From: an uncultured Dorea sp.
GTDB taxonomy: Bacteria; Bacillota; Clostridia; Lachnospirales; Lachnospiraceae
Assembly (NCBI GenBank): GCA_947645355.1
Contig: CANSCI010000002.1
Location: forward strand, 1 to 64,000
Direction: 5' to 3'
Length of the DNA: 64,000 bases
The translations under genes and the position numbers were made by a program. Below are positions 1-8,690 of this stretch, in pieces; position 1 is the first letter of the stretch, and each line of letters opens with the position of its first letter. The notes below the pieces were generated by a model. That model searched no databases. It saw nothing but the letters and a program-made list of their open reading frames with translations, and had not been told where the DNA came from.

Positions 1-1155
1 ATGGTTCGCGCCAACATGCAGATTCTTTTAAATCTGTTCCATGAAAATGCCACAAGGCTCCAGGACATCCGTGAGGATGTAGGTCAGGGTTTTGAGACAA
101 CAGATGTTGCGGACCTCAACAAAGTACTGGAAAACATTGCCAACCTTAATACCAGCATCAAAAACAGCCAGGTCGTAGGCAATCCTGCACTGGAACTTCA
201 GGATGAGCGCAACAAGCTTGTAGATGAACTGGCAAGTTATCTTCCGATCGACGTAAAATACTGGGATAAGGAGATCGGCCCTGGAGTATCCGTGGAAGTC
301 ATGGATGTGTATTTTGTCGATACCAACGGCCAGAGGCACACTCTTGTATCTGACGCTTTACATGGATATTTCAATGCAGATGTCGGTGCCGACAAAGCAA
401 AGCTGACATTATATGATGCAAAAGGAAACCTCGGCTTCAATGTCACAAACATTTTAGGAAACGGCACCTTAAAAGGCACACTGGATTTTATAAATAAACA
501 GGGCGATTTTGACGGCAGCGACTTCAAAGGTCTCGGCTATTATGAGAAATCACTTGATGCCCTGGTAGATAAGTTCGCCAAGGTATTCAACGACCTCAAT
601 AAGAAGCCTCTTCTGAATCCTGACGGGACAGTACAGCGTGATCCGGGCACGAATGATATTCTTTTCGAAGATGCGCCTTTATTCGAAACTACGGACGGCA
701 GCACCACTTTTACTGCATCCAATATTAAAATTGCTGCCGACTGGATCAATGGGAATTATGGTCTGACTACCTCCATCACTCCGGGTGCAGACGGCAAGAT
801 TCCTTCCGGCGGAAATGATAATCTGCTTCGCATGATTGATGCCTTAAAGGCCGACCAGTCATTTGAACATAATGGTTTCCAGTTTTTTAAAGGAAGCTTT
901 TACAGTTGCTTTGCCAACATTGAGAGCACGCTTGGCGTGGATACGAAATCTGCCCAGACGACTCTTACAAATCAGATATCCGTGCTTAATCAAACTTCAA
1001 ACTCCAGGGATGCTGTATCCGGAGTACAATTAGACGAAGAGGGTATGAACCTTATGCACTATAATCAATCCTATACGGCTGCCGCAAGGCTTATGACTAC
1101 TCTCGACGAAGCACTTGACACTCTGATCAACAGAACTGGCGTAGTCGGACGATAA
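1..1155 (+). CDS. flgK: Flagellar hook-associated protein 1 (FlgK), 5'-truncated by the window
   Basis: FlgK forms the first junction layer between the flagellar hook and filament, outside the cell. The frame is open from the first base, so the methionine at base 1 is probably internal; FlgK is usually 450-650 residues and only the last 384 are here. The visible part has the alpha-helical stretch with the LNxxI..LN pattern and the QDERNKLVDEL segment seen in FlgK, a variable middle, and the typical C-terminus (LDEEGMNLMHYNQSYTAAAR, then LDTLINRTG), which packs against the N-terminal helix in this export family. flgL follows after 16 bases with a strong GAGGAGGT site, so the two are one operon. 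Identity is secure from the C-terminus and the neighbour. Confidence 0.93.
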   Translation: MVRANMQILLNLFHENATRLQDIREDVGQGFETTDVADLNKVLENIANLNTSIKNSQVVGNPALELQDERNKLVDELASYLPIDVKYWDKEIGPGVSVEVMDVYFVDTNGQRHTLVSDALHGYFNADVGADKAKLTLYDAKGNLGFNVTNILGNGTLKGTLDFINKQGDFDGSDFKGLGYYEKSLDALVDKFAKVFNDLNKKPLLNPDGTVQRDPGTNDILFEDAPLFETTDGSTTFTASNIKIAADWINGNYGLTTSITPGADGKIPSGGNDNLLRMIDALKADQSFEHNGFQFFKGSFYSCFANIESTLGVDTKSAQTTLTNQISVLNQTSNSRDAVSGVQLDEEGMNLMHYNQSYTAAARLMTTLDEALDTLINRTGVVGR

Positions 1156-1171
1156 GAGGAGGTAATATAAC

Positions 1172-2191
1172 ATGAGAATAACAACGAATGCCATTTTAAG
1201 AAATTATAAATCAAATCTTGCCACTTCCCTTTCCAACCTGGATCTGGCAAGAACCAAGGTTATGACCGGCCGCAATTTTAATTCTACGGCAGAGGATCCT
1301 GCAAGTGCACTTCGCGCTGCTACTTTAGAGAGAAAGTACATGCGCAATAAGGATTACCTCAGTACAGTAAAGGATGCACAATCTTTCCAGGACGCACAGG
1401 AAGATGCGGCTATGCAGATCAGTGATACTGCACTGACGCTCACGAAACGCTATGGTCTTGAAGCATTAAATGGAACAAACAAATCTATCGAGACACGGAA
1501 AACCTACGCCGATGCATGGCGGGGTGCACAGAAGAGCATGGTTCTCAGCCTGAATGCCACATATGAAGATAATTATGTTTTTGCAGGCAGTGACAGCAAA
1601 GAGCCTCCTTTCTCTCTGGGGAAAAATGCTGCTGGTGAGCAGACCTTGTTTTTCAGGGGTGTAGATGTAAATTCTACGGATCCGGCGGACATTGCCAAAT
1701 TAGAAGGATTTTCCAAGGAAACTGTATATGTGGATCTTGGATTCGGCCTTTCAATTGATAGTAATGGTACAGTGGAGCCTTCCAGCGCTTTCAACACCAG
1801 CCTTCCGGGTATTAATATGATAGGCTACGGCCAGGATAATAACGGAATTACCAAGAATATGGTTGTCCTTGCCGGCCAGATCGCAGATTCACTGGAGGCT
1901 GAACCATTCGACGAAGAAAAATATACAGAACTTCTGAATGTTTTTGAAGGCGGGCGCAATAAGGTCCTCGAGCAGGTAACCGTACTCGGAACACAGACAG
2001 AGTTCCTTACCGCCACCAAGGAACGTCTGGAATCATCAGATATACGTCTGTCCACACAGCTCGATAACGTTGTAAATGTTGACATGGCCGGTGCAATTAC
2101 CGATTTTTCATGGGCACAGTATGCATACAATGCCGCACTTAAAGTTGGTACTAATATTTTATCACCGTCATTTATAGACTTTATGAATTAA
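1172..2191 (+). CDS. flgL: Flagellar hook-associated protein 3 (FlgL)
   Basis: FlgL is the second hook-filament junction protein, a flagellin homologue exported by the flagellar type III system. The 339-residue protein starts MRITTNAILRNY and has the flagellin-like N-terminal helix (LDLARTKVMTGR, then EDPASALRA), the conserved N-terminal motif of FlgL, followed by YVFAGSD near residue 135 and a C-terminal helix ending in ITDFSWAQYAYNAALKVG. The length is close to typical FlgL (about 300). The ATG at 1172 is set by an AGAGGAGGT site about eight bases upstream. It lies directly behind flgK and ahead of the DUF6470 gene, as in Bacillus and many Clostridia. Confidence 0.94.
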   Translation: MRITTNAILRNYKSNLATSLSNLDLARTKVMTGRNFNSTAEDPASALRAATLERKYMRNKDYLSTVKDAQSFQDAQEDAAMQISDTALTLTKRYGLEALNGTNKSIETRKTYADAWRGAQKSMVLSLNATYEDNYVFAGSDSKEPPFSLGKNAAGEQTLFFRGVDVNSTDPADIAKLEGFSKETVYVDLGFGLSIDSNGTVEPSSAFNTSLPGINMIGYGQDNNGITKNMVVLAGQIADSLEAEPFDEEKYTELLNVFEGGRNKVLEQVTVLGTQTEFLTATKERLESSDIRLSTQLDNVVNVDMAGAITDFSWAQYAYNAALKVGTNILSPSFIDFMN

Positions 2192-2230
2192 ATGTGTTGA
2201 CCATAGAATTTTATAAAGGAGGGAAATCAT

Positions 2231-2836
2231 ATGGAACAGCTCATTAAAATAACTACTGTCCCCATTCAGTACACGATAAAGGTTAACAGAGCAAGACTGG
2301 AGCATCACAGCTCGAAAGCCGAACTGGAAATCAGCAGAAATAAAGGCGGGCTTTCTATTAAAAGCCGCCCGGTAAAATTAAATCTGGATTCCTTCGAAGC
2401 CAGAAATTCTGTTGTGCCCACAACCGCGAGAAGTGTCAGGCAGACAGCACAAAAAGGATCTGAGGCTGCTTACAGTGCAACCGCACAGTTTGCACAGGAA
2501 GGCCATCTTATGGTAAATGCAAAATTAGGTGATGATGTGCTTTCCAACATTTTTGCACAGAGGAGTGCTGCACCTACCGGGGACTTTGAATTAGGATTTA
2601 TTCCAAACGAACCCGTAAATATTGACTATCAGGCTCCGGATCTGACCATTAATTATGAGATGGATAAATTAAATTTTGATCTGAAGATTGCAAATGGCAA
2701 TTTTGAATTTATTCCGGGCAATATTGAGATGTCCATCACACAGCATCCGGATATACTGATTGAATATATTGGCGGGCCGATCTATGTTCCGCCAAGTGCA
2801 GATCCGAATTACGAACCAATAGATGTAAGGGTTTAA
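2231..2836 (+). CDS. DUF6470 family protein (YviE-like) in the flagellar operon
   Basis: A 201-residue protein of the DUF6470 family, recognised by position (between flgL and fliW, as yviE in Bacillus subtilis) and by its pattern. It has an N-terminal amphipathic segment (LIKITTVPIQYTIKVNRARLE) and a C-terminal half rich in short beta strands that ends in a GGPIYVPPSADPNYEP tail. No signal peptide or membrane segment is visible. The molecular role is unknown; conserved linkage to hook-filament proteins suggests an assembly or chaperone function. An AAGGAGGG site lies seven bases before the ATG. About 40 bases separate it from fliW. Confidence 0.8.
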   Translation: MEQLIKITTVPIQYTIKVNRARLEHHSSKAELEISRNKGGLSIKSRPVKLNLDSFEARNSVVPTTARSVRQTAQKGSEAAYSATAQFAQEGHLMVNAKLGDDVLSNIFAQRSAAPTGDFELGFIPNEPVNIDYQAPDLTINYEMDKLNFDLKIANGNFEFIPGNIEMSITQHPDILIEYIGGPIYVPPSADPNYEPIDVRV

Positions 2837-2875
2837 AAAAACCCTTACTTTTATTATACAAGGAGGTATCATACA

Positions 2876-3322
2876 TTGAATATAAACGCAAAATATTTTG
2901 GCCCTGTAGCTTACGAAGAGGATGAAGTCATCTATATTCCCGGCGGTCTCATTGGATTTGAGAATTACACAAAATACCTTCCCCTGCCATTCCAGGCGGA
3001 CGATGATTCTCTGATTTCTCTTCAGAGCCTGGAGGAAGAGGAACTCTCCTTTATCCTTATGAATCCGTTCGGCGTATGTCCTGATTATGCTCCCGAGTTG
3101 TCAAAGCGTGACATGGATGAACTGAATGCCAATTCTGACGAGGATCTTGTCTACTATGCAGTCAGTGTTATCCGGGATACTATGGCTGACTCTACAATCA
3201 ACCTGAAAGCTCCGCTTGTTATCAACGCCATGAACCGTCAGGCAAAACAAATCATTCTGGAGCATCCGAAATACACATTCCGGCATGCACTGGGCGATTT
3301 TAAAATAGAGAAGGAGGACTAG
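2876..3322 (+). CDS. fliW: Flagellar assembly factor FliW
   Basis: FliW binds flagellin and the regulator CsrA. When flagellin is exported, freed FliW sequesters CsrA and relieves repression of flagellin mRNA (known in B. subtilis). The 148 residues carry the family pattern: an N-terminal YFGPVAYEEDEVIYIPGG, then IGFENYTKY, a central FILMNPFGVCPDY, and LKAPLVINAMNRQAKQIIL near the C-terminus. The start is a TTG at 2876 with an AAGGAGGT site nine bases upstream; no ATG gives the conserved N-terminus. csrA begins four bases after the stop and its ribosome site lies in the fliW 3' end, which fits translational coupling of the antagonist pair. Confidence 0.93.
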   Translation: MNINAKYFGPVAYEEDEVIYIPGGLIGFENYTKYLPLPFQADDDSLISLQSLEEEELSFILMNPFGVCPDYAPELSKRDMDELNANSDEDLVYYAVSVIRDTMADSTINLKAPLVINAMNRQAKQIILEHPKYTFRHALGDFKIEKED

Positions 3323-3326
3323 CACT

Positions 3327-3551
3327 ATGCTCATACTTCAGCGCCGGAAGGGCCAGTCCCTTTCTATAAATGATAACATTACTCTGACAGTCGTAGATAC
3401 AGGACCTGACTGGGTAAAGCTTGCGATTGACGCACCAAAAGAAGTTCCTGTCCTGCGTTCCGAATTAAAAGAGGCGGCTGCCGAGAACCAGCAGGCATCT
3501 AAAACGGCTCCTGCACATGTACTGGATGATCTTATGAAACACAAGTCATAA
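3327..3551 (+). CDS. csrA: Carbon storage / flagellin translation regulator CsrA
   Basis: CsrA is a dimeric RNA-binding protein that blocks ribosome binding at ANGGA motifs; in flagellated Firmicutes its main target is flagellin mRNA and FliW is its protein antagonist. The protein is 74 residues. The N-terminal MLILQRRKGQSLSINDNITL matches the CsrA beta strands, and AIDAPKEVPVLR supplies the conserved region ending in the RNA-contacting Arg. A short polar tail follows. The AAGGAGG site at about 3311-3317 lies inside fliW. A bidirectional terminator follows 12 bases after the stop, so csrA is the last gene of this operon. Confidence 0.95.
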   Translation: MLILQRRKGQSLSINDNITLTVVDTGPDWVKLAIDAPKEVPVLRSELKEAAAENQQASKTAPAHVLDDLMKHKS

Positions 3552-3562
3552 GATCTATATAC

Positions 3563-3612
3563 AAAAAAAACGGGAGATGCAAATGGCTGTCCATTCGGCA
3601 TCTTCCGTTTTT
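3563..3612. terminator. Bidirectional intrinsic terminator between csrA and purC
   Basis: The arms ACGGGAGATGC (3570-3580) and GCATCTTCCGT (3598-3608) form a GC-rich stem, and the loop holds a second small pairing (ATGG/CCAT). The stem is flanked by eight A on the left and a T run on the right, so it can stop csrA transcription rightward and purC transcription leftward. Confidence 0.85.
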
Positions 3613-3673
3613 ATTGTATCTTTTCTCCGTCAACACCCGCGGATTCCGTGGGCGCCGCCGTGTATCCCGCCTT

Positions 3674-4546
3674 TTATGCCAACGTCTCACCGGTCAGCAT
3701 CTCATACCCCTGCAGATACTTCCCGATCGTCTTATCTACGATCTCCTGAGGCAGCGTCCAGTCATTGTCTGGATTAGCCTTCAGCCAGTCGCGGGCAAAC
3801 TGCTTGTCGAAGGACGGCTGCCCATGGCCTGCCTCATAGCCTTCTACCGGCCAGAAGCGGGAACTGTCAGGTGTGAGCATCTCATCTCCGACCACAATAT
3901 TCCCCTCTTCATCCAGTCCAAATTCAAACTTGGTATCTGCAATAATAATTCCTTTGCCCAGAGCGTATTTTGCACACTTTGTATACAATGCAATCGTGTA
4001 ATCACGGAGCTTCTCTGCATATTCTCTTCCCTTGCCCGGGAAATGCTTCTCCAGATGATCTATACTCTGCTCAAAAGAGATATTTTCATCATGGTCTCCG
4101 ATCTCCGCCTTGGTGGACGGCGTATAGATCGGCTCCGGCAGCTTATCAGACTCCTTTAAGCCTTCAGGCAGCCGAATCCCGCATACTTTCCCGGTCTTCT
4201 GGTAACTTGCCCAGCCGCTTCCTGTAATATACCCGCGCACAATGCACTCTACCGGCAGCATATGAAGCTTGCGGCACATCATGCTGCTGCCGTCAAAACG
4301 CTCCTGCTGAAAATACTCCGGCATATCCTTTACATCTACGGAAATCATATGATTCGGCAGAATGTCCTCTGTCATATCAAACCAGAATCTGGACATCTGC
4401 GTGAGCACAGTCCCCTTTTTTGTAATCTCATTTTTCAAGATCACGTCAAAGCAGCTGATGCGGTCTGTCGCCACCATGATCAGGCTGTCGCCGTTATCAT
4501 AGATTTCACGTACTTTACCTTCTTTGATCGGTCTCATCTCATTCAT
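3674..4546 (-). CDS. purC: Phosphoribosylaminoimidazole-succinocarboxamide (SAICAR) synthase
   Basis: PurC joins CAIR and aspartate with ATP to give SAICAR in de novo purine synthesis. The 290-residue protein shows the family signature: KEGKVREIYD at residues 8-17, DRISCFDVIL, LPVECIVRGYITGSGW (conserved SAICAR synthetase motif), IYTPSTKAEIGDHDENI, and DTKFEFG with GDEMLTPDSSRFW near the C-terminus. A GAGG site lies eight bases before the ATG. It sits about 80 bases behind the ABC transporter genes on the same strand with no clear terminator between, so partial co-transcription is possible. No purine riboswitch was seen in that gap. Confidence 0.95.
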   Translation of the reverse strand: MNEMRPIKEGKVREIYDNGDSLIMVATDRISCFDVILKNEITKKGTVLTQMSRFWFDMTEDILPNHMISVDVKDMPEYFQQERFDGSSMMCRKLHMLPVECIVRGYITGSGWASYQKTGKVCGIRLPEGLKESDKLPEPIYTPSTKAEIGDHDENISFEQSIDHLEKHFPGKGREYAEKLRDYTIALYTKCAKYALGKGIIIADTKFEFGLDEEGNIVVGDEMLTPDSSRFWPVEGYEAGHGQPSFDKQFARDWLKANPDNDWTLPQEIVDKTIGKYLQGYEMLTGETLA

Positions 4547-4626
4547 CCTTCACACCTCGTATTATATTCATTAAAAACATAATTAACGTAACATTTTTTG
4601 TGCCGGATTGCAAGAGGCAGCTGCTA

Positions 4627-5433
4627 TTATTTCGTAAGCATCATCCGATCATTGTCAAACTCATTCCCGCTTGCCTCCTCGAACTTCTTCAAAAGATCGG
4701 CTACCTTCAGATTCTTCTTTTCTTCTTCGTCCGCATCGTATATCACCCTGCCTTCATGCATCATGATCAGCCGGTTGCCATGCATCAATGCATCCTTCAT
4801 ATTGTGAGTCACCATCATTGCCGTCAGATGATGTTCTTTAATAATCTTATCAGACAGGGCAAGCACGGTAGCTGCTGTCTTAGGATCAAGCGCTGCCGTG
4901 TGCTCATCCAAAAGAAGAAGCCTTGGCTCTTTGAGCGCCGCCATAAGCAGGGTAATAGCCTGCCGCTGACCGCCGGACAACAGCCCGACCTTACTGCTGA
5001 GCCTCTCCTCCAGACCGAGTCCCAGCTCTCCCAGCTGCTCTTTAAACCATTCCCGCTCTTTTCTGGTAATCCCCCAGCTAAGCCCGCGTCTCTGCCCGCG
5101 CCTTGCGGCAATTGCCATATTATCCTCAATGGACATAGTAGCCGCCGTCCCGGTCATAGGATCCTGAAAGACACGTCCAAGACAGGAAGCCCTCTTATGC
5201 TCGGGAAGCGCTGTAATATCCTTCCCGTCAACAACAATACTTCCCTGGTCTACCGGCCAGACGCCTGCGATCGCATTCAGCGCAGTGGATTTCCCGGCTC
5301 CGTTTCCGCCGATAATCGTCACAAAGTCCCCTTGTCTGAGCTTAAGGTTCACGCCGTTCAGCGCAGCCTTCTCATTGATCGTACCTTTATTGAAGGTCTT
5401 GTGGAGATCCTGTATCTCTAACATGTATGCCAT
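4627..5433 (-). CDS. ABC importer ATP-binding protein
   Basis: This is the ATPase of a three-gene importer. The 268 residues have Walker A GGNGAGKST (about 42-50), signature LLSGGQRQA, Walker B LLLLDEHTAAL and switch histidine in VTHNMKDAL. The lipoprotein/permease/ATPase order is that of the ABC.X4 group, some members of which import tryptophan (TrpXYZ of streptococci); others are of unknown substrate. The ATG at 5433 is chosen for the GGAGGAG site seven bases upstream, which lies in the end of the permease gene, so the two are translationally coupled. Substrate cannot be told from the sequence. Confidence 0.88.
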   Translation of the reverse strand: MAYMLEIQDLHKTFNKGTINEKAALNGVNLKLRQGDFVTIIGGNGAGKSTALNAIAGVWPVDQGSIVVDGKDITALPEHKRASCLGRVFQDPMTGTAATMSIEDNMAIAARRGQRRGLSWGITRKEREWFKEQLGELGLGLEERLSSKVGLLSGGQRQAITLLMAALKEPRLLLLDEHTAALDPKTAATVLALSDKIIKEHHLTAMMVTHNMKDALMHGNRLIMMHEGRVIYDADEEEKKNLKVADLLKKFEEASGNEFDNDRMMLTK

Positions 5434-5436
5434 CTC

Positions 5437-6375
5437 TCAACTCCTCCTCCGCTTCACAGAATAATGTTCCCTTAGATACGGTATTGCCAGGAAAATCGTC
5501 ACAACAATTGCAGAAAACAGCTTCATATAGTCTGATGGCATCTTCAGCCAGAGTACAAGTGTATATGCAATGTAATAAAGAATTGCCCCGACAAATACTG
5601 CTGAAAGTGTGTACGCAAAAGCTGTCTTCCTGCCCGCACACAATCTGGCAAAGAGAACCTCGCTGATGATCACTGCGGCAAGGCCGATCACAATAGCGCC
5701 GCGCCCGGAATTGACATCCGCCGACCCCTGATACTGTGCGTAGATTCCACCGCAAAGTCCCACCAGACCGTTGGAGATCATAAGTGCGATTACTTTGGCA
5801 ACATTTGTATTGATCCCCTGTGCACGCGCCATCTGCTCATTACACCCGGTTGCGCGGATCGCAGACCCGATCTCAGTTCCGAACATCCAGTAAACAGCCG
5901 CCACCAGCGCCAGGCAGATAATAAGCAGCCTGAGAAAGAACACATAGCTGTCATCTGCAGACACAAATCTTAATGATGCCACCAGGCCTTTCTGACCGAT
6001 ACCGATACTTTGATTGGCCTTCCCCATAATCCTTAAGTTAACAGAATACAGGGATATCTGTGTCAGGATACTTGCCAGAATCCCCGGAATGCCCAGCGTT
6101 GTATGAAGGAGCCCCGTTATCATCCCTGCGAGCATCCCCGCAAGCGCTGCAAAAATAAGTGACAATGCAGGATGCATGCCTCCTTGTATCAGCGTAACCG
6201 CTACAGCGCCTCCCAAAGCCAAGGAGCCGTCCACCGTCAGATCCGGAAAATCCAGGATACGGTAAGTGAGATAAACCCCCAACGCCATAATCCCCCATAT
6301 CAGACCCTGCGCCACGTTGCCGGGCAATGCACGCACCAGCGTCATCGGATCTAATGCAGCAAAATAAGCCATCAT
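5437..6375 (-). CDS. ABC importer permease (BPD_transp_2 family)
   Basis: A 312-residue inner-membrane protein with about eight or nine hydrophobic segments, of the branched-chain-amino-acid-type permease family (PF02653). The GVYLTYRILDFPDLTVDGS motif near residue 40 is characteristic of permeases paired with PF04392-type binding lipoproteins. It should form the transport channel, probably as a homodimer because only one permease gene is present. The stop codon is three bases from the start of the ATPase gene and the lipoprotein gene ends 33 bases upstream, all on one operon. The C-terminus ends in a basic KRRRS tail, as expected for the cytoplasmic side. Confidence 0.87.
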   Translation of the reverse strand: MMAYFAALDPMTLVRALPGNVAQGLIWGIMALGVYLTYRILDFPDLTVDGSLALGGAVAVTLIQGGMHPALSLIFAALAGMLAGMITGLLHTTLGIPGILASILTQISLYSVNLRIMGKANQSIGIGQKGLVASLRFVSADDSYVFFLRLLIICLALVAAVYWMFGTEIGSAIRATGCNEQMARAQGINTNVAKVIALMISNGLVGLCGGIYAQYQGSADVNSGRGAIVIGLAAVIISEVLFARLCAGRKTAFAYTLSAVFVGAILYYIAYTLVLWLKMPSDYMKLFSAIVVTIFLAIPYLREHYSVKRRRS

Positions 6376-6408
6376 TTTTTCGATTCCTTTCTACTACAAT
6401 ATAAACTG

Positions 6409-7413
6409 CTATTCCTCTGCTTCAATTGGCTCATAATCGTCCGGCACGGTGATATTGAGCGCATCACAGATTTCCTTATTGTACATCTTGGTCACTTCCG
6501 GTGCAAACTCGATATCCATTGCCGAGATATCCGCACCGTTTGCCAGCACATCGTAAGCCATCTCCCCTGCCTTGTATCCGATGTCATAGTAACTGATAGA
6601 CAGTGTGGCAACACCGCACCCTGTACAGATTCCCTGCTCTCCTGCGATCACCGGAATCTTTGCCGGCACACATATATTCTTGATGATCTCTGTGTTGGAA
6701 GCCATAGTATTATCTGTCGGGATATAGACAGCCTCTACCTCCGAAACTGCACTTGTCACAACCGACTGAATCTCGTTGGAATCGGCAGCCGTATATTCCT
6801 TACATTCAATATTGTCCTTCTCCAGTTCCTTTTTAAACAGTTCTGCCTGATACTTGGAATTCGGCTCTGCCGAACAGTACAGGATCCCCGCCTTTTTTAC
6901 CTCTGGAAGAAGTTCTTTCAACATAGCCGCCTGTTCGTCAATCGGAGCAAGGTCACTGGTTCCGGATACATTCAGTCCGGTTGCCCCTGTCCAGTCCTCA
7001 ATCTGCAGCGCGGTCGCGTAGTCTGTGACAGATGTTCCGATAATCGGGATATCAGCCGTAGCAGTAGCCGCAGTTGTCAGCGGATCCGTCGCATTTGCCA
7101 GGATAAGATCCACATTGTCGGACACAAACTGGTTCACAATCGTTGCACACATATTATGTTCCCCCTGCGCATTCTGCTCGTCAAATGTCACATTGCCCTC
7201 GCCGCACAGTTCGGTGAGGGCATCCCTGAAGCCCTCTGTCGCCGCATCCAGTGCATCATGCTGTACAAGCTGGCAGATCCCTATCGTATAACTTTTCCCG
7301 GATTCTCCTCCCCCTTTATCCTCAGATTCTTTGCTGCCGCCTGAGCTTCCACATGCTGCAAGCGAGAGAACCAATGCAGATGCCATAATTACAGATAATA
7401 GTTTCCTTTTCAT
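6409..7413 (-). CDS. ABC importer substrate-binding lipoprotein (PF04392-type)
   Basis: A 334-residue extracellular solute receptor. It has a classic lipoprotein signal: basic MKRK, a hydrophobic stretch and the lipobox LAAC with Cys21 as the lipidated residue, then a Gly/Ser/Glu-rich linker. The mature part is a two-lobed periplasmic-binding fold of the ABC_sub_bind family (YTIGICQLVQHDALDAA start; NATDPLTTAA; VYIPTDNTMASN; AGEQGICTGCGVATLSISYYDIG). Relatives bind aromatic amino acids or related compounds, but the substrate here is not determined. A GAAGGAGGAG site precedes the ATG. This is the promoter-proximal gene of the transporter operon. Confidence 0.88.
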   Translation of the reverse strand: MKRKLLSVIMASALVLSLAACGSSGGSKESEDKGGGESGKSYTIGICQLVQHDALDAATEGFRDALTELCGEGNVTFDEQNAQGEHNMCATIVNQFVSDNVDLILANATDPLTTAATATADIPIIGTSVTDYATALQIEDWTGATGLNVSGTSDLAPIDEQAAMLKELLPEVKKAGILYCSAEPNSKYQAELFKKELEKDNIECKEYTAADSNEIQSVVTSAVSEVEAVYIPTDNTMASNTEIIKNICVPAKIPVIAGEQGICTGCGVATLSISYYDIGYKAGEMAYDVLANGADISAMDIEFAPEVTKMYNKEICDALNITVPDDYEPIEAEE

Positions 7414-7468
7414 TTTTACGTCTCCTCCTTCTGTCGTTTACTTTTTCACTTCGACGCGTGAATGTTTT

Positions 7469-7482
7469 ACGCTTCAAAGCGT
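7469..7482. repeat. Inverted repeat in the 5' leader of the ABC transporter operon
   Basis: ACGCTT-CA-AAGCGT is a 14-bp inverted repeat with a two-base centre, extended by a further imperfect TTT/AAA pairing. It lies about 22 bases downstream of the -10 box on the transcribed (-) strand and about 55 bases before the lipoprotein start. As DNA it could be an operator; as RNA the loop is too short for a stable hairpin. No terminator or T-box sequence accompanies it. Confidence 0.35.
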
Positions 7483-7503
7483 TAAAGTCAGTTAACGTAT
7501 TTG

Positions 7504-7532
7504 ATTATATTACGAACAAAAACATTCGTCAA
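7504..7532 (-). promoter_or_regulatory. Sigma-A-type promoter of the ABC transporter operon
   Basis: On the - strand TTGACG (7532-7527) is separated by 17 bases from TATAAT (7509-7504). The -10 is a perfect match and the -35 has one mismatch. The start codon of the lipoprotein is about 90 bases downstream. Confidence 0.8.
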
Positions 7533-7603
7533 GACTTTTTTTGTTTTTCCATAAATTAGAAACCCAAAAGCTCCGGCAGGCTCTTACATGCATTGAAATA
7601 CAC

Positions 7604-7634
7604 AAAAAGAGCCTGCCGCTAATCAACGGCAAGC
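7604..7634 (-). terminator. Intrinsic terminator of the nine-gene operon
   Basis: On the - strand GCTTGCCG (7634-7627) pairs with CGGCAGGC (7618-7611) around an eight-base loop, with one G-T pair, followed by TCTTTTTG. It lies 16 bases after the stop of the radical SAM gene. The right arm can also pair with CGGCAGGCTCTT (+ strand, 7574-7585) in a competing longer hairpin. Confidence 0.8.
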
Positions 7635-7649
7635 CCACATATCCCTTAA

Positions 7650-8690
7650 TCAATATTCATTTCCGTAACTGAACCGTGTTCCATCTACTCCGTCGATAGA
7701 GTCCTCGGGGAGATCCCTGTAAGGAATTTCACATGTTCTGCAAGCCTTAAAGCACTCTCCCTTTGTACTCAGCATTTTCATACGCAGATCATATAATGTC
7801 CTGGATTCCCATATTTCTTTCAGGCTGTGTTCCATTACATTACCGGATCGCAGCTCCTTGAGCCAGTCAGCACAACAGGCAATAACTGTGCCGTCATTCC
7901 GGATTGTCATATGTGTGAACGGATACCTGCAGGAACGCCTTTCATTAAAAATATTTGAATTTAAGGAACCCTGGTGCTTCTGTTCCGATTCAGCGCCATA
8001 ATAATTTTCAAATACATCGTTTCCTTCACCCACATCCACATTAAAGACCTCGTCTATTCCTACTACATCTGTGATATCCTCATACATTTGCAGAAACTTC
8101 TGATTTGTCTCTTCGTCTTCGTTGAGCATTTTCGCAAATATCTTAGGAGCCTTCACGCCGGCCTTCTCCCTGCACTCATATAAGAAACGTACCTTCTCCC
8201 TGATATCCGCCGGTGTAAAATCCGACTTTGTGATGTATCTGTTCCTCTCCTCCTCAATACCATAGATGGAGAACCGAATAACATCCAGGCCGTACTCTAC
8301 CAGTTTTTCTGAAATCTCCTCTGTCAGCAGAGAACCATTGGTCGTAATCTCAATCTTCTCTGCGATCTCTCTGTCCTTCACTGCTTTCACCATATCACAC
8401 AGCCGCGGATTGACCAGCGGTTCTCCCAGAGAATATAACTTCAACAGCTTTATCTTCTCTCCGGCGCTGCGTGTCCAACTTTCCAGATCCTCCAGGACCT
8501 TTTGGAAGACCTGGTCATCCATATTTTTTAAAGGCTTTGCTTCTTCGGCAAGCTCGTTATTCCCATGATAGCACATCACACACTTAAAATTACACAAATT
8601 CGTGGGCTCAATGCTGACACACAAGGGCAATGCAAGAGGCAGGCAGTCCTTTAATATTTTTCTGTCATCCTGATACATATTCTTAAGCAT
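7650..8690 (-). CDS. Radical SAM/SPASM domain protein
   Basis: Last gene of the nine-gene operon. The 346 residues contain the radical SAM cluster motif CNFKCVMC (Cys33, 37, 40), which binds a [4Fe-4S] cluster and cleaves S-adenosylmethionine, then YSLGEPLVNP (GGEP-like motif) and ITTNGSLL. The C-terminal part from about residue 260 has cysteines in CRYPF, CCADW and C..ACRTCEIPY, an SPASM-type auxiliary cluster domain. Relatives include peptide-modifying and carbohydrate-modifying enzymes. No precursor peptide gene was found nearby, so a small-molecule or sugar substrate is more likely. It overlaps the aldolase gene by eight bases, showing tight coupling. The reaction is unknown. Confidence 0.8.
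   Translation of the reverse strand: MLKNMYQDDRKILKDCLPLALPLCVSIEPTNLCNFKCVMCYHGNNELAEEAKPLKNMDDQVFQKVLEDLESWTRSAGEKIKLLKLYSLGEPLVNPRLCDMVKAVKDREIAEKIEITTNGSLLTEEISEKLVEYGLDVIRFSIYGIEEERNRYITKSDFTPADIREKVRFLYECREKAGVKAPKIFAKMLNEDEETNQKFLQMYEDITDVVGIDEVFNVDVGEGNDVFENYYGAESEQKHQGSLNSNIFNERRSCRYPFTHMTIRNDGTVIACCADWLKELRSGNVMEHSLKEIWESRTLYDLRMKMLSTKGECFKACRTCEIPYRDLPEDSIDGVDGTRFSYGNEY

Noticed and set aside
7414-7560. A T-box or other riboswitch ahead of the ABC transporter genes
   Set aside because: No T-box core sequence, terminator or extended structure is present; only a promoter and a short inverted repeat.
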